This document shows positions 16,870-25,758 of a DNA stretch of 64,000 bases, in pieces (the stretch's first letter is position 1; the number at the start of each line of letters is the position of its first letter). Position numbers and translations under genes: made by a program. Origin of the DNA: Pantoea alfalfae (GTDB lineage: Bacteria; Pseudomonadota; Gammaproteobacteria; Enterobacterales; Enterobacteriaceae); assembly GCF_019880205.1 (NCBI RefSeq), contig NZ_CP082295.1:62001-126000 (forward strand). Direction: 5' to 3'. Below the pieces are notes generated by a model. The model saw only the letters and a program-made list of their open reading frames with translations, was not told where the DNA came from and ran no database searches.

Positions 16870-19056
16870 TTAAAACGTCATGGTCAGACCCGCATAATAA
16901 GCACGGCCTGGTTCGTTATAGGTCGATGCCCCATCTGCTTCCCGGTAGAGTTGCTTATCCAGCAGGTTATTGATGCCGGCGTTGGCCCGCAGATTTTTGG
17001 TAATGTCATAATTGAAATTAACCCCGAATACCGAGTAAGCCCCGACTTCCCGAGTCGACATTGAGCCATTTTCTGTGCGGGATTCCGCATACTGCCTTGG
17101 TTTCTGGCGGCCATACATTGTCCAGTTCAGGTTGGTAGAGAAATCCTGCGTCACCTGCCAGTCCAGCATGGCGTTGATGGTGTATTCCGGAATAATCGAC
17201 AGCGGATTGCCGGTCTTTTTATCCTTTGACTGGATCATGTAAGTGGCATTAGTCCGCCACTCAAGTTCGTCACGGACCAACGGTATCGTAACGTTACCTT
17301 CCAGACCTTCAACCACCGCTTTGCCGCCGTTGCTCCACTTCAGAATGTTGTTGCCATTAGAGGCGTAACCCAGCACATCGGTCCCGGCGACGATCTTGTT
17401 CTTATAATCATTGCGGAACCAGGTAAGACCCGCCACATATCCACTCTGACTGAACTCAATACCCAGCTCTTTATTGACGCTGACTTCAGGATCAAGATTT
17501 TGATTGCCCAGCAGATAGCAACTGCCACGTGTAATGTTGACCGGACAACCATTACCTCGTGTAGCCAGTAAATAGCCTTCGCTGGACTGATAGAGGTTAG
17601 GGGCTTTAAATGCACGGGCGATACCGGCTTTCAGGGTAAAACTTTCTCCCAGCGCCTGAGAAATATTCAGCGACGGACTCCAGTTAGCCCCAAAGGTATC
17701 GTGATAATCAAAGCGCAGACCCGGGATCACCTCAGTACTGTCGGTCGCGGCGATATTATCTTCGAAATAGAGCGAACTCAGCGTCGCACTGTTTTTACTG
17801 TTGCGGCTGCCCGCATCACCACTGATACCGTCAATCGAAACGCCTGGCGCACTGGTGCCATTCATGGAGTTGGGATCGTTCAGCTCATCACGGTTCCACT
17901 CGGCGCCCAGCGTAACGGTCTGTTCACGCAGCAGTTCCAGCGGGAAGCTGACTTCACCTCCTGCCCGGTAACTTTCAAAGCGGCTGGTCGAAAACGTACT
18001 GCTGTTGATTCGGCCTTCGCCCGCGCCCGCGGTGCCTTCGTTCAGACGGGTGTTATTGGTCTTCTCATAGTTAAAAGTCAGTTTTGACTGTCCCCAGTCC
18101 CAGATGCCATTGTGCGAGAGGCCCCAGGTCTGACGGTAAAGACGATTAGTTTCCGAGCCGTCGAGAGATTCGATAAGCTTATTACCGGCTCCGTTACTGT
18201 ACTGGGTATCCCCGGCGTAAATATTGCCCTGACGACTGTAGCCATAGCTGAAATCCAGCACCTGCAATGGCGTAATCTTCCAGGACAACACGCTATTGAT
18301 GTCTTTATTGCGAACGCCTTCACGACCGGCCGCGCCGGAGCCGTTATGCGACTGATTGATATCGAAAGCATCGCTGTCGGTTTTATTGATGTTGCCATAA
18401 AGCCGCATAGTCAGTGCATCACCCGCCAGCGGGCCACTCAGGTTAAAGTTGGCGCGTCGGGTTGCCCCTTCTTTATCATCTTCCGGCTGGTTGGTGTAGA
18501 GCGACAGCGATCCGCTCCAGTCATTTGTCGGACGTTTGGTAATGATGTTAACCACACCCCCAGCAGCGCCTGAACCGTAACGGGCTGCCGCTGGTCCACG
18601 AATAACTTCAATCCGTTCAACCATTTCCGGCGGTACCCAGTTGGAGTCGCCACGGGAATCACGCTCGCCGCGCCAGCTGTAACGCACCGAATTGCGAGAG
18701 GTTGTTGGCACACCGTCGATCAGAATCAACGTGTTTTCCGGTCCCATACCGCGAATATCGATTTGACGATTGTTACCGCGCACACCATTGGCGCTGTTAC
18801 CGGTAAGATTGACGCCCGGCATTTTACGGATGATGTCGGAGAGGTCGTTGACCGGCGGATTCTTTTCAATGTCCTGTGAGGTAATCACTGAAACACCGGG
18901 CTGCTGTTTTAATTCCTGCTCCGCGGTGACCAGCATTGTTTCATCATCAGCCAGCCTTTCTGTCTCCTCCTGAGTAGCGCCGTTAGCAGAAGTACTTAAC
19001 AAACCTGCCAGCAGCAGAGCGGCAGGGCGCTTATGGACACGCATGGTTACATTCAC
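16870..19056 (-). CDS. TonB-dependent catecholate siderophore receptor (FepA/IroN/PfeA type)
   Basis: A 728-residue outer-membrane receptor with signal peptide, TonB box DETMLVTA, plug domain (VNDLSDIIRKMPGVNLTGNS, RGMGPENTLILIDGVP, RGPAAARYGSGAAGGVVNIITKRP) and a 22-strand barrel ending in YYAGLTMTF with the terminal Phe. Plug wording matches the FepA/IroN/PfeA group, which takes up ferric enterobactin and related catecholates. The exact ligand cannot be fixed. A GTG start with GGGAGA upstream is used; an in-frame ATG lies four codons later. A good Fur box precedes the gene, so it should be iron-repressed. No periplasmic binding or esterase genes accompany it. Confidence 0.88.
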   Translation of the reverse strand: MNVTMRVHKRPAALLLAGLLSTSANGATQEETERLADDETMLVTAEQELKQQPGVSVITSQDIEKNPPVNDLSDIIRKMPGVNLTGNSANGVRGNNRQIDIRGMGPENTLILIDGVPTTSRNSVRYSWRGERDSRGDSNWVPPEMVERIEVIRGPAAARYGSGAAGGVVNIITKRPTNDWSGSLSLYTNQPEDDKEGATRRANFNLSGPLAGDALTMRLYGNINKTDSDAFDINQSHNGSGAAGREGVRNKDINSVLSWKITPLQVLDFSYGYSRQGNIYAGDTQYSNGAGNKLIESLDGSETNRLYRQTWGLSHNGIWDWGQSKLTFNYEKTNNTRLNEGTAGAGEGRINSSTFSTSRFESYRAGGEVSFPLELLREQTVTLGAEWNRDELNDPNSMNGTSAPGVSIDGISGDAGSRNSKNSATLSSLYFEDNIAATDSTEVIPGLRFDYHDTFGANWSPSLNISQALGESFTLKAGIARAFKAPNLYQSSEGYLLATRGNGCPVNITRGSCYLLGNQNLDPEVSVNKELGIEFSQSGYVAGLTWFRNDYKNKIVAGTDVLGYASNGNNILKWSNGGKAVVEGLEGNVTIPLVRDELEWRTNATYMIQSKDKKTGNPLSIIPEYTINAMLDWQVTQDFSTNLNWTMYGRQKPRQYAESRTENGSMSTREVGAYSVFGVNFNYDITKNLRANAGINNLLDKQLYREADGASTYNEPGRAYYAGLTMTF

Positions 19057-19101
19057 TTAGAAAATCTCCCTGAATTATTAAGGTCTGTAAACAAATGCGT
19101 A

Positions 19102-19124
19102 TGATAATGATAATAGTTATCATT
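19102..19124 (-). promoter_or_regulatory. Fur box upstream of the catecholate receptor
   Basis: TGATAATGATAATAGTTATC followed by ATTG contains three GATAAT-like hexamers and closely matches the Fur 19-mer consensus. It lies about 45-70 bases before the receptor start, where a Fur repressor would block the promoter. Confidence 0.85.
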
Positions 19125-19272
19125 GTATATCTCGTTAAGGCATTTTTTACATCCCCTGACAGTGGGCTTTTTATTCATCAGTCTGATCACGCAGATGAGC
19201 AAAACAGCGCATAAAAATGCTTCTTTGTCATGACCCGAAAAGTTTCTCAGAATGGCTCAGAATACGTCATTG

Positions 19273-19301
19273 TGACTCCAGACTTATTAGGTCTGGAGTC
19301 A
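19273..19301. repeat. 11-bp inverted repeat just upstream of the integrase gene
   Basis: TGACTCCAGAC and GTCTGGAGTCA are exact reverse complements with a 7-base spacer, ending 11 bases before the integrase start. The layout (two 11-bp arms around a 7-bp spacer) resembles a tyrosine recombinase core site, but it would also form a strong mRNA hairpin or terminator before the gene. Confidence 0.55.
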
Positions 19302-19311
19302 TAACTTAACG

Positions 19312-20460
19312 ATGGGTAGAATGGCGGCTTTTAAACGGGCAACAGGTAATAATGTGATAACAGATTCGACAATAACCGCAGCGCGTTCAGCACATGTTGG
19401 CCGTCATGTCCTTATCTGGCTGGAGCAGGTTAAAGCGGCTTCGCTGAGCGAACTGGATAATTTTGGCGATGAAGGCACGGTAGAGCAGGTGATGAAGGTC
19501 TGGGTAAAACTGTCACTGTTGATCAGCCGGCGGCGTCCTGAGATCGCCATTTCGTCTCTGCTGAAACATGTTCTGCCCAACATCGGATCGCAGCCGCTCA
19601 AAACGCTGAACCGTTTGCGCCTTAACCGGCTTTACAACATCCTGATTGCCGACGGTAAAAAGGAGGAGGCGCGTCGGGTGTTCGCGCTGACCAAACAATT
19701 TCTCGCCTGGGCCGAGATGCAGGGCTATCTCGATCATTCGCCTATTGCCTCGATGAAAAAACGGGATGTCGCAGGCCGCGCTACGCCACCGCGCAATCGG
19801 CAACTCACCGATGCGGAAATCTGGGTTTTCTGGCACGGTCTGGATAACTGGGCATTATCGGAACAGGCACGCTGGGCGCTGCGCTTATGTCTGGTCAGCG
19901 CCCGACGGCCGGATGAGATTGTGCAGGCGCAGAAAGGGGAATTCGATCTGCAGTTAGGATTGTGGATGCAGGGCACCCGTAATAAATCACAGCGCGAGCA
20001 TGTGTTGCCGATTTCACCGCTGATGCGGCTGTGCATCGAAGCGTTACTTAATGCTGCCGATCCGGATTCGCCCTGGCTGGTGCCCGCACCACGCGATCCC
20101 CAACAGCCGCTGTCAAAAGGTGCGCTGAATCAGGCGCTGCGCCGGATGATCCGCGCTCCGCGTGGGCTGGGACTGGAGCCGTTTACCCCACGCGATTTGC
20201 GCCGAACCGCCCGATCAAAACTTTCAGCCCTCGACACGCCTAATGATGTCGCCCGCAAAATCATGAACCATGCGCTGGAGGGGATTGATCGGGTCTATGA
20301 CACCCATGACTATCTGAGCCAGATGCGTAGCGCAATGAATACCTTTTCAGATGCGGTTAAGCAGATTATTGAATGCGAAAGTTATCATCTGCTGCGACAT
20401 CGCTATGATGGCGAGACCCTCACTTTGAGCAATCTCTCCATCATGGCGATGTCACGCTAA
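19312..20460 (+). CDS. Phage-type tyrosine recombinase (integrase family)
   Basis: A 382-residue recombinase with an N-terminal core-binding region and C-terminal catalytic domain. Visible catalytic elements are the first Arg in VSARRPDEI, the second box FTPRDLRRTARSKL, the NH of IMNHALEG and a nucleophile Tyr in VYDTHDYL. In the second box the position often occupied by His is Arg, a substitution I have seen in related integrases. The gene is solitary: no excisionase, phage genes or tRNA is adjacent. It may resolve the replicon or mark an old insertion (inference). The start lacks a clear ribosome site; ATG at 19321 is an alternative. Confidence 0.8.
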   Translation: MGRMAAFKRATGNNVITDSTITAARSAHVGRHVLIWLEQVKAASLSELDNFGDEGTVEQVMKVWVKLSLLISRRRPEIAISSLLKHVLPNIGSQPLKTLNRLRLNRLYNILIADGKKEEARRVFALTKQFLAWAEMQGYLDHSPIASMKKRDVAGRATPPRNRQLTDAEIWVFWHGLDNWALSEQARWALRLCLVSARRPDEIVQAQKGEFDLQLGLWMQGTRNKSQREHVLPISPLMRLCIEALLNAADPDSPWLVPAPRDPQQPLSKGALNQALRRMIRAPRGLGLEPFTPRDLRRTARSKLSALDTPNDVARKIMNHALEGIDRVYDTHDYLSQMRSAMNTFSDAVKQIIECESYHLLRHRYDGETLTLSNLSIMAMSR

Positions 20461-20477
20461 GGCTGCGGTTTTCACGA

Positions 20478-21050
20478 TCAGAAGTGGTAGCGCAGCCAGG
20501 CAAAATAGACGTTACCGTTATTATGCGTACCCGGTATGTAGGTCATCTGGAAATCGAGATCGCCATAGCCGATTGAGGCCAGCGGCAGCAACGCAGGCAC
20601 CGGTATATAGTCCCAGTTATGCCGGGCGGTAACGCCTGCCGTGTAACCTGCACCCCAGTGAAAATTCTGGTCAGCCAGCGGACGCCATGTGGCTACCCAG
20701 CCATAACCTCCAAAGGGCTCCCATTTATTGAAGGAGTCTTTGAACGCCATTAAATAGATGCCGTTCCAGTTGCCTTTTTCATCGTAGCGGGAAATCCCCC
20801 CGCCTGCGCCCCAGGGCCTTTCATTATATTTATTGATGTGTTCCCGATCGTACGTGGCACGGTTGTGCCACGTAATCGCAGGCAGATAAAAGTCGATTCC
20901 CTCTGGCTGCTGCCATGTTGTGGCAACCTTATCACTGAAGCTTTCCCAGCCTGCGCTGACATTCTGAACCAGTGTGGCGGCGTGAGCTGTAAAAGCAGTG
21001 AGAACGGTGGTTGTCATCATCAGCGCTTTAAGAGTTGAAGTTTTGCGCAT
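20478..21050 (-). CDS. pagP: Lipid A palmitoyltransferase PagP
   Basis: A 190-residue outer-membrane enzyme that transfers palmitate from phospholipid to lipid A, giving resistance to cationic antimicrobial peptides. Strong match to E. coli PagP: YLPAITWH with catalytic H62, [20 protein letters not shown] with catalytic D105 and S106, GGYGW..TWRPLAD and [10 protein letters not shown] at the end. The ATG at 21050 gives a normal signal peptide ([15 protein letters not shown]); upstream in-frame codons add an unlikely 30-residue extension. It is convergent with the integrase, 17 bases apart. I found no PhoP box in front, although pagP is PhoP-controlled in Salmonella. Confidence 0.92.
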   Translation of the reverse strand: MRKTSTLKALMMTTTVLTAFTAHAATLVQNVSAGWESFSDKVATTWQQPEGIDFYLPAITWHNRATYDREHINKYNERPWGAGGGISRYDEKGNWNGIYLMAFKDSFNKWEPFGGYGWVATWRPLADQNFHWGAGYTAGVTARHNWDYIPVPALLPLASIGYGDLDFQMTYIPGTHNNGNVYFAWLRYHF

Positions 21051-21318
21051 GTGCGAATACCTGTTAAGTCTGGTGTTAAATAAGGAAATAAAAGCTTTAA
21101 GACGAGTATTGTCGCACAAAGAGTGGCAACTTAAGGTCAATGAGCGGTTGATGCAGGATTTTATAATTAATAAAAGCGATGTGGCATTTCTGCTGCTCAG
21201 ATCGTTCGTTTATCCATCGGCTATTTTAAGACTCTCTCCTTAATAGCAGGCTTTGAAAAAGCTTAACGTGCAGACGATATCCTGAAAAAACTCGCATTAT
21301 TTGTTAACAAAATCTTGC

Positions 21319-21435
21319 AATGATAATCGCAATGCGTATATTTCTCATTTGCTTTGAAAGTTCATCACACCCGCGCACAGGCGCTCACGGAAAGGGTTTC
21401 TGGTTCCTCAAACCCAAAGCAGGGCAGCGATGCCC
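21319..21435 (+). promoter_or_regulatory. Weak Fur box and structured leader upstream of fhuE
   Basis: GCAATGATAATCGCAATGC at 21317-21335 partly matches the Fur consensus. The following leader of about 150 bases contains two perfect stems, GGGTTT/AAACCC (21394-21415) and GGGCA/TGCCC (21422-21435). No riboswitch family could be recognised. Confidence 0.4.
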
Positions 21436-21493
21436 GCAGGATGCAAGGTCGTGACAGTGGCAGCATAAAAACATAAAGATAATTGAGGAATTA

Positions 21494-23716
21494 ATGAACG
21501 CTTTCGATCTTCAGGACCCCAGGGCTACAGGGGCGTCTGCGCTGCAACGCCCATTCCGATTCTCCTTACTGGCCGCCATCATCGCTTCGTCGCTGACGCA
21601 TAACGCCGCCAGTGCCGCAGAAACGTCCACACCCGCTGCCAGCGATGGTCAGACGCTAACGGTCAGCGCGTCAGCCGACAATGCCGTGACAACGTCACCG
21701 CAAACGGATTACAGCGTTCCGGTTACCCGTGCTGGCACCAAAATGCTAGGCACCGTACGTGATGTGCCGCAGTCCGTCAGCATCGTCAGTACTCAGCGTA
21801 TGGCCGATCAGCAGCTCCAGTCACTGAATGATGTGCTGTCCAACACCACCGGCATTCATGGTATCAGTGGCGATATGGACCGCACTAACTACTATGCGCG
21901 TGGTTTTTTGATCGACAACTACATGGTTGATGGCATTCCTACCGCCTTTGCGGAGCGCTGGAATCTGGGCGATGCTCAGACCGATATGGCGCTGTATGAG
22001 CGCGTTGAAGTGGTACGCGGGGCGACCGGGCTGTTGACCGGGCCGGGCAATCCGTCTGCTGCCATCAACATGGTGCGCAAGCACGCGGACAGCAAAGCGT
22101 TCGGTGGCACCGTTTCCGCCAGTTACGGCAGCTGGAACAAACAGCGCTACGTGGCCGATCTTTCCACGCCACTCAGTGAGTCCGGCAATATTCGTGGCCG
22201 CATGGTCGCCGGCTGGCAGGACAACAACAGTTTCATTGAGCGCTACGGTGCTAAAAAACAGTTTTTCTATGGCGTGATTGATGCCGATCTCACCGATTCT
22301 GCCACGCTGTCGGTGGGTTATGAGTTCAGCCAGGTCAATACAGACTCGACGATGTGGGGCGGCGCACCGCGCTGGTACACCGACGGCACGCAGATACATA
22401 CCCGACGCGGCTATAACACGGCGCCAGACTGGGCCTACAACGATAAAGAGAACCGTAAAGTCTTTGTGAACCTGAAGCAGGACTTCGACAACGGCTGGAA
22501 CCTGACGTTAAACGGCACGCACACCGATATGCGTCTGGACAGTAAGCAGATCTATCTTGATGGCTATTTTGATCGCAGCACGGGTGCGGGCGTCTCTTCC
22601 TATGCCAATTATCCTGTGGTGGGCGGAACCGGTTATAACACCGGGAAGCGCAAAGTAGATGCCGTCGATGCCTTTGCCAGCGGCCCGTATGAACTGCTGG
22701 GCCGTCAGCACGAGCTGATGGTGGGCGTCAATTATACCCGCCAGGATAACAAGTACTTCAGCACCTTTGAGAATATTTCCTCTGAGTCGCTGGGCAACTT
22801 CAACGATTTCAATGGCCAGTACCCGGAATCTGACTGGACGCCACGTCTGCCCGCCAGTGATACCCAGCTGGTTCGCCAGAAGTCGACGTACATGGCAACC
22901 CGACTGTCGCTTGCCGATCCGCTGCACCTGATCCTCGGCGCACGCTACACCAACTGGAATCGTGAAACGCCAGGCGGGGAAACGGAAGAAAATAACATCA
23001 CCCCGTATGGCGGGCTGATTTATGACTTTGCTGAAAACTGGTCTGCTTATGCCAGCTATACCTCGGTGTTCCAGCCTCAGGATTATCGTGATGCCAGTGG
23101 CGCTTATCTGTCGCCGGTTATTGGGAAAAACTACGAAGCCGGGCTGAAATCTGACTGGATGGACAGTCGCCTGACTGCCTCTGTTTCTGTATTCCGCACT
23201 GAACTGGATAACGCTGGCGAGGCGACCACCCAGACCATTCAGGGTTCAGGCGATGTGGCCTACATTGGCCGTAAAGGCGTAGTGAGTCGTGGCGTCGAGT
23301 TTGAGGTCAATGGCGCATTGACCGACAACTGGCAGATGACCTTTGGCGGCACGCGCTACATAGCGGAAAACCGGGACGGCAGTACCTTTAATCCACAGTT
23401 ACCGCAGACCAGTTTTAACCTGTTCAGCAGCTATCGCCTGCCGACCCTGCAGCAGCTTACGCTGGGCGGCGGCGTGAACTGGCAGACACATATCTGGAAC
23501 GACGTCGGTGGACCGGAAAGCAACGGCACATGGCGCGCCCGACAGGGCAGCTATGCACTGGTTGATCTGTTTGCCCGCTATCAGGTGAACAAAAATCTGT
23601 CGCTGCAGGGCAACCTTAATAACCTGTTCGACAAAGAGTATGACACCAACGTCGCCAGCTCCGTTGTCTACGGCCAGCCACGCAACTTCGCGGTAACCGC
23701 CAGCTATACCTTCTGA
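21494..23716 (+). CDS. fhuE: FhuE-type TonB-dependent receptor for hydroxamate siderophores
   Basis: A 740-residue receptor that closely follows E. coli FhuE (729 residues) as I recall it: AGTKMLGTVRDVPQSVSIVS, YYARGFLIDNYMVDGIPT, ERVEVVRGATGLLTGPGNP, AINMVRKHADS, ADPLHLILGARYTNW and NLNNLFDKEYDTNV. FhuE imports ferric coprogen, rhodotorulic acid and ferrioxamines. With the desferrioxamine operon 11 kb away it may recapture the native siderophore (inference). It has a long signal region (to about residue 41), a TonB-box-like QTLTVSA and a C-terminal Phe. GAGGA is the ribosome site. A terminator follows. Confidence 0.88.
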   Translation: MNAFDLQDPRATGASALQRPFRFSLLAAIIASSLTHNAASAAETSTPAASDGQTLTVSASADNAVTTSPQTDYSVPVTRAGTKMLGTVRDVPQSVSIVSTQRMADQQLQSLNDVLSNTTGIHGISGDMDRTNYYARGFLIDNYMVDGIPTAFAERWNLGDAQTDMALYERVEVVRGATGLLTGPGNPSAAINMVRKHADSKAFGGTVSASYGSWNKQRYVADLSTPLSESGNIRGRMVAGWQDNNSFIERYGAKKQFFYGVIDADLTDSATLSVGYEFSQVNTDSTMWGGAPRWYTDGTQIHTRRGYNTAPDWAYNDKENRKVFVNLKQDFDNGWNLTLNGTHTDMRLDSKQIYLDGYFDRSTGAGVSSYANYPVVGGTGYNTGKRKVDAVDAFASGPYELLGRQHELMVGVNYTRQDNKYFSTFENISSESLGNFNDFNGQYPESDWTPRLPASDTQLVRQKSTYMATRLSLADPLHLILGARYTNWNRETPGGETEENNITPYGGLIYDFAENWSAYASYTSVFQPQDYRDASGAYLSPVIGKNYEAGLKSDWMDSRLTASVSVFRTELDNAGEATTQTIQGSGDVAYIGRKGVVSRGVEFEVNGALTDNWQMTFGGTRYIAENRDGSTFNPQLPQTSFNLFSSYRLPTLQQLTLGGGVNWQTHIWNDVGGPESNGTWRARQGSYALVDLFARYQVNKNLSLQGNLNNLFDKEYDTNVASSVVYGQPRNFAVTASYTF

Positions 23717-23738
23717 TTTATCTGCGGGTAAGCCTGTG

Positions 23739-23767
23739 AAAAACGCTTCGGTTGAGGCGTTTTTTTT
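23739..23767 (+). terminator. Intrinsic terminator of fhuE
   Basis: AAAACGC and GCGTTTT arms around a short loop, followed by a run of Ts, 23 bases after the fhuE stop. Confidence 0.8.
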
Positions 23768-24026
23768 ATCCAGCCAGCTATCTCTCGCCTCTGTTGGCAC
23801 AATTTTTCCAGAAAAGATTTCAGAGCACAGGCAGGATTATCGTCCGACAGAAAACTGCAATGTTGCCTGTGCATTTCGATGATTCTTATCAGTAACCCTT
23901 TATCCATTCTCATATTGGTGAAGCTTCTGCCAGATTTTTACATCAGCTTAAGGCGCATTAAGTACTCGGGAACCAGCAGGTTTCTGCGTTTCCGGCTTGT
24001 CAACGCTCAGCCGTTTTGAGAAGATG

Positions 24027-24043
24027 GTTTCCATAATGGAAAC
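24027..24043 (+). promoter_or_regulatory. Palindromic operator upstream of higBA
   Basis: GTTTCCAT-A-ATGGAAAC is a perfect 8-bp inverted repeat with one central base, 17 bases before the toxin start. HigA antitoxins repress their own promoters through palindromes in this position, so it is the probable autoregulatory operator. Confidence 0.6.
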
Positions 24044-24060
24044 AGTCAGGGGCCAATGGA

Positions 24061-24372
24061 ATGCATGTTATTTCATGCGTGCCGTTTGACGAGGCGGCCA
24101 GAAAACATCCCAATGCAGCGGCAGCACTGGATCTGCTTTACCGTCACCTCAGACAGGGCGATTTCAGTGGTCCTGACGATCTCAGGGCGCTTTATGCAAG
24201 CCTTGATCGTATGAAGTATCGCGCTAAATGGTGGGTCATTGACGTCAGTGGCAACCATTTGCGCGTGATATTCTTCGCGGATTTTGAGCGCAGCAAAATC
24301 TTCATCAAACATATCTGCACGCACGCTGAGTACGACAAGCTTGTTAAGAAATATCGGGAGGTAACCGAATGA
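24061..24372 (+). CDS. higB: HigB-type toxin of a type II toxin-antitoxin system
   Basis: A 103-residue basic protein of the HigB_toxin (RelE-fold) family. Features are the N-terminal MHVISCVPFDEAARKHPNAA, WWVIDVSGNHLRVIFFADF and the conserved end CTHAEYDKLVKKY. Family members cleave mRNA in the ribosome. The gene precedes its antitoxin, the usual HigBA order, and overlaps it by four bases (ATGA). An operator-like palindrome lies just upstream. It probably stabilises the replicon or responds to stress. Confidence 0.85.
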   Translation: MHVISCVPFDEAARKHPNAAAALDLLYRHLRQGDFSGPDDLRALYASLDRMKYRAKWWVIDVSGNHLRVIFFADFERSKIFIKHICTHAEYDKLVKKYREVTE

Positions 24373-24779
24373 ATACTGAAGCTATCAGGCTGTCAAACCA
24401 GCTGGCAGAAGCGGTGCCGCTGCTGGCCGGCAGCAACCAGCGACATGATTATCAAGAAGCACTGGAACTGGTCGAATACCTTATTGAACATGAGCCGGAT
24501 AATCCGCTGGTAGATTTGCTTTGTGCCCGCATTGCTCATTATGAAGATAATGATCCTGCGATGGCCGACTTCAATAGCCGCCAGCGTGAAATCAGCACCG
24601 GACCTGGCGTTCTGAGGGTATTGATCGAGCAGCACAACCTCAGCCTGAGTGACTTCGAAAATGAAATTGGCAAAAAGTCTCTGGTCAGCCGAATCCTCAG
24701 CGGCGATCGTCAGTTGACCGTGTCACACATACGGGCGTTGTGCGCGCGATTTGGCCTGTCACCATCGTTGTTTTTTTGA
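24369..24779 (+). CDS. higA: HigA-type antitoxin with C-terminal HTH
   Basis: A 136-residue antitoxin whose N-terminal half is acidic and predicted to bind the toxin, and whose C-terminal half is an XRE-type helix-turn-helix (LSLSDFENEIGKKSLVSRILSGDRQLTVSHIRALCARFG). This matches the HigA (YgjM-type) family that neutralises HigB and represses the operon. It overlaps higB by four bases and ends before a perfect bidirectional terminator. Confidence 0.85.
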   Translation: MNTEAIRLSNQLAEAVPLLAGSNQRHDYQEALELVEYLIEHEPDNPLVDLLCARIAHYEDNDPAMADFNSRQREISTGPGVLRVLIEQHNLSLSDFENEIGKKSLVSRILSGDRQLTVSHIRALCARFGLSPSLFF

Positions 24780-24844
24780 TTTAAGACGACGCCAAACGCC
24801 GATCGAACGCCAAAAGTCATTATGACTTATCACTCCGATTGATA

Positions 24845-24870
24845 AAAAACGCCTCAGCCGAGGCGTTTTT
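24845..24870. terminator. Perfect bidirectional intrinsic terminator
   Basis: AAAAACGCCTC / GAGGCGTTTTT, an 11-bp perfect stem with loop AGCC and U tracts in both directions. It separates higA from the convergent VOC gene. Confidence 0.9.
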
Positions 24871-24892
24871 CATCACAACGCAGGCCCGTGCT

Positions 24893-25738
24893 TCACGTAA
24901 AACGCAGGGCCAGATTAAATCCTTCACCTGACTCCACGACAATCGCCTCAGGGTGCTCCTGAAACGCAATATCACCTGCCTGCAATGCGATTCTGACCTG
25001 CGCGAGATCGCCGGTCTCAAAGCCCAGCGCGACCATGCGGGCGCTACCATCATAGTCTTCGGGCAGCGGACCAAAGCGACGTTGCGCATACTCTGCTGAT
25101 GCAAACCGAACTGTGGCGGCACCGGCGCGCAGGACAAAGGCGCCTTCAGGGCAGGCAAGCACGTTTGCGGCACCAAAGAGACGACTATAGACCTGAGCCG
25201 AGTGCGCCGGGTCCTGCGCCACAATGACAAATTCACTGATGTTCCGCACGCCATTGGGATGGCGTTGCCAGGCAGGCTGCCATACCGCTTCAGGCGTCAG
25301 ATGCTGGCAAAAAAAGCTGCGGCCATTGGGTATCAGCGAAGGGCGCAGCCGCACGGTACGAAAGCGCGCTTCAGTTACCGTACCGTCGGGCAGATCGACC
25401 GGGCGATGAAAAGAGGCGGGTGGATCACCATCCAGATCCTGACGTTCCAGATGCTGAAACTCACGGTCGGCGTCACTGCTTTTCCATACCAGGCCACTCA
25501 ATCCTAATGGCGACTGCCAGAGATCGGCGCGCTGGCTGCCTTTACCGGATTCATAACCAAGTAGTTCAAGATAATTTTCGCCAAAGATGGCCAGATGATT
25601 GCTCGAACCCAGCGAATGATGACCGCGTTCTGTGAGCTGAAAGCCAAGCCGCCGGAAGCGCGCACTGGCGCTGTCGAGCTGGTCGGCAACGTTAATCACC
25701 GCGTGATCCAGAATCGGTTGCGGAACCGGAACAGACAT
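24893..25738 (-). CDS. VOC family protein (glyoxalase-like domain)
   Basis: A 281-residue protein with two vicinal-oxygen-chelate modules. The first begins ILDHAVINVADQLDSASARFRRLGF and includes HHSLGSSNHLAIFGENYLELLGY, a glyoxalase_3-type start. The second begins ISEFVIVAQDPAHSAQVYSRLFG. Members include metal-dependent dioxygenases and lyases. It is the last gene of an eight-gene importer, oxygenase and deacetylase operon, so it probably handles a product of that pathway (inference). The ATG at 25738 has AAAGGAG 8 bases upstream. An ATG eight codons earlier overlaps the previous stop and has no ribosome site. Confidence 0.75.
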   Translation of the reverse strand: MSVPVPQPILDHAVINVADQLDSASARFRRLGFQLTERGHHSLGSSNHLAIFGENYLELLGYESGKGSQRADLWQSPLGLSGLVWKSSDADREFQHLERQDLDGDPPASFHRPVDLPDGTVTEARFRTVRLRPSLIPNGRSFFCQHLTPEAVWQPAWQRHPNGVRNISEFVIVAQDPAHSAQVYSRLFGAANVLACPEGAFVLRAGAATVRFASAEYAQRRFGPLPEDYDGSARMVALGFETGDLAQVRIALQAGDIAFQEHPEAIVVESGEGFNLALRFT

Positions 25739-25758
25739 CGCTGCACTCCTTTTCCTGG

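Noticed and set aside
21060-21090. Tandem TGTTAA repeats upstream of pagP as a PhoP box
   Set aside because: The repeats are on the strand opposite to pagP transcription and have a 12-base period, not the 11-base period of the PhoP box.
21365-21480. Cobalamin riboswitch in the fhuE leader
   Set aside because: Stems and a CAGTGGC-like word are present, but the conserved B12-box order could not be matched.
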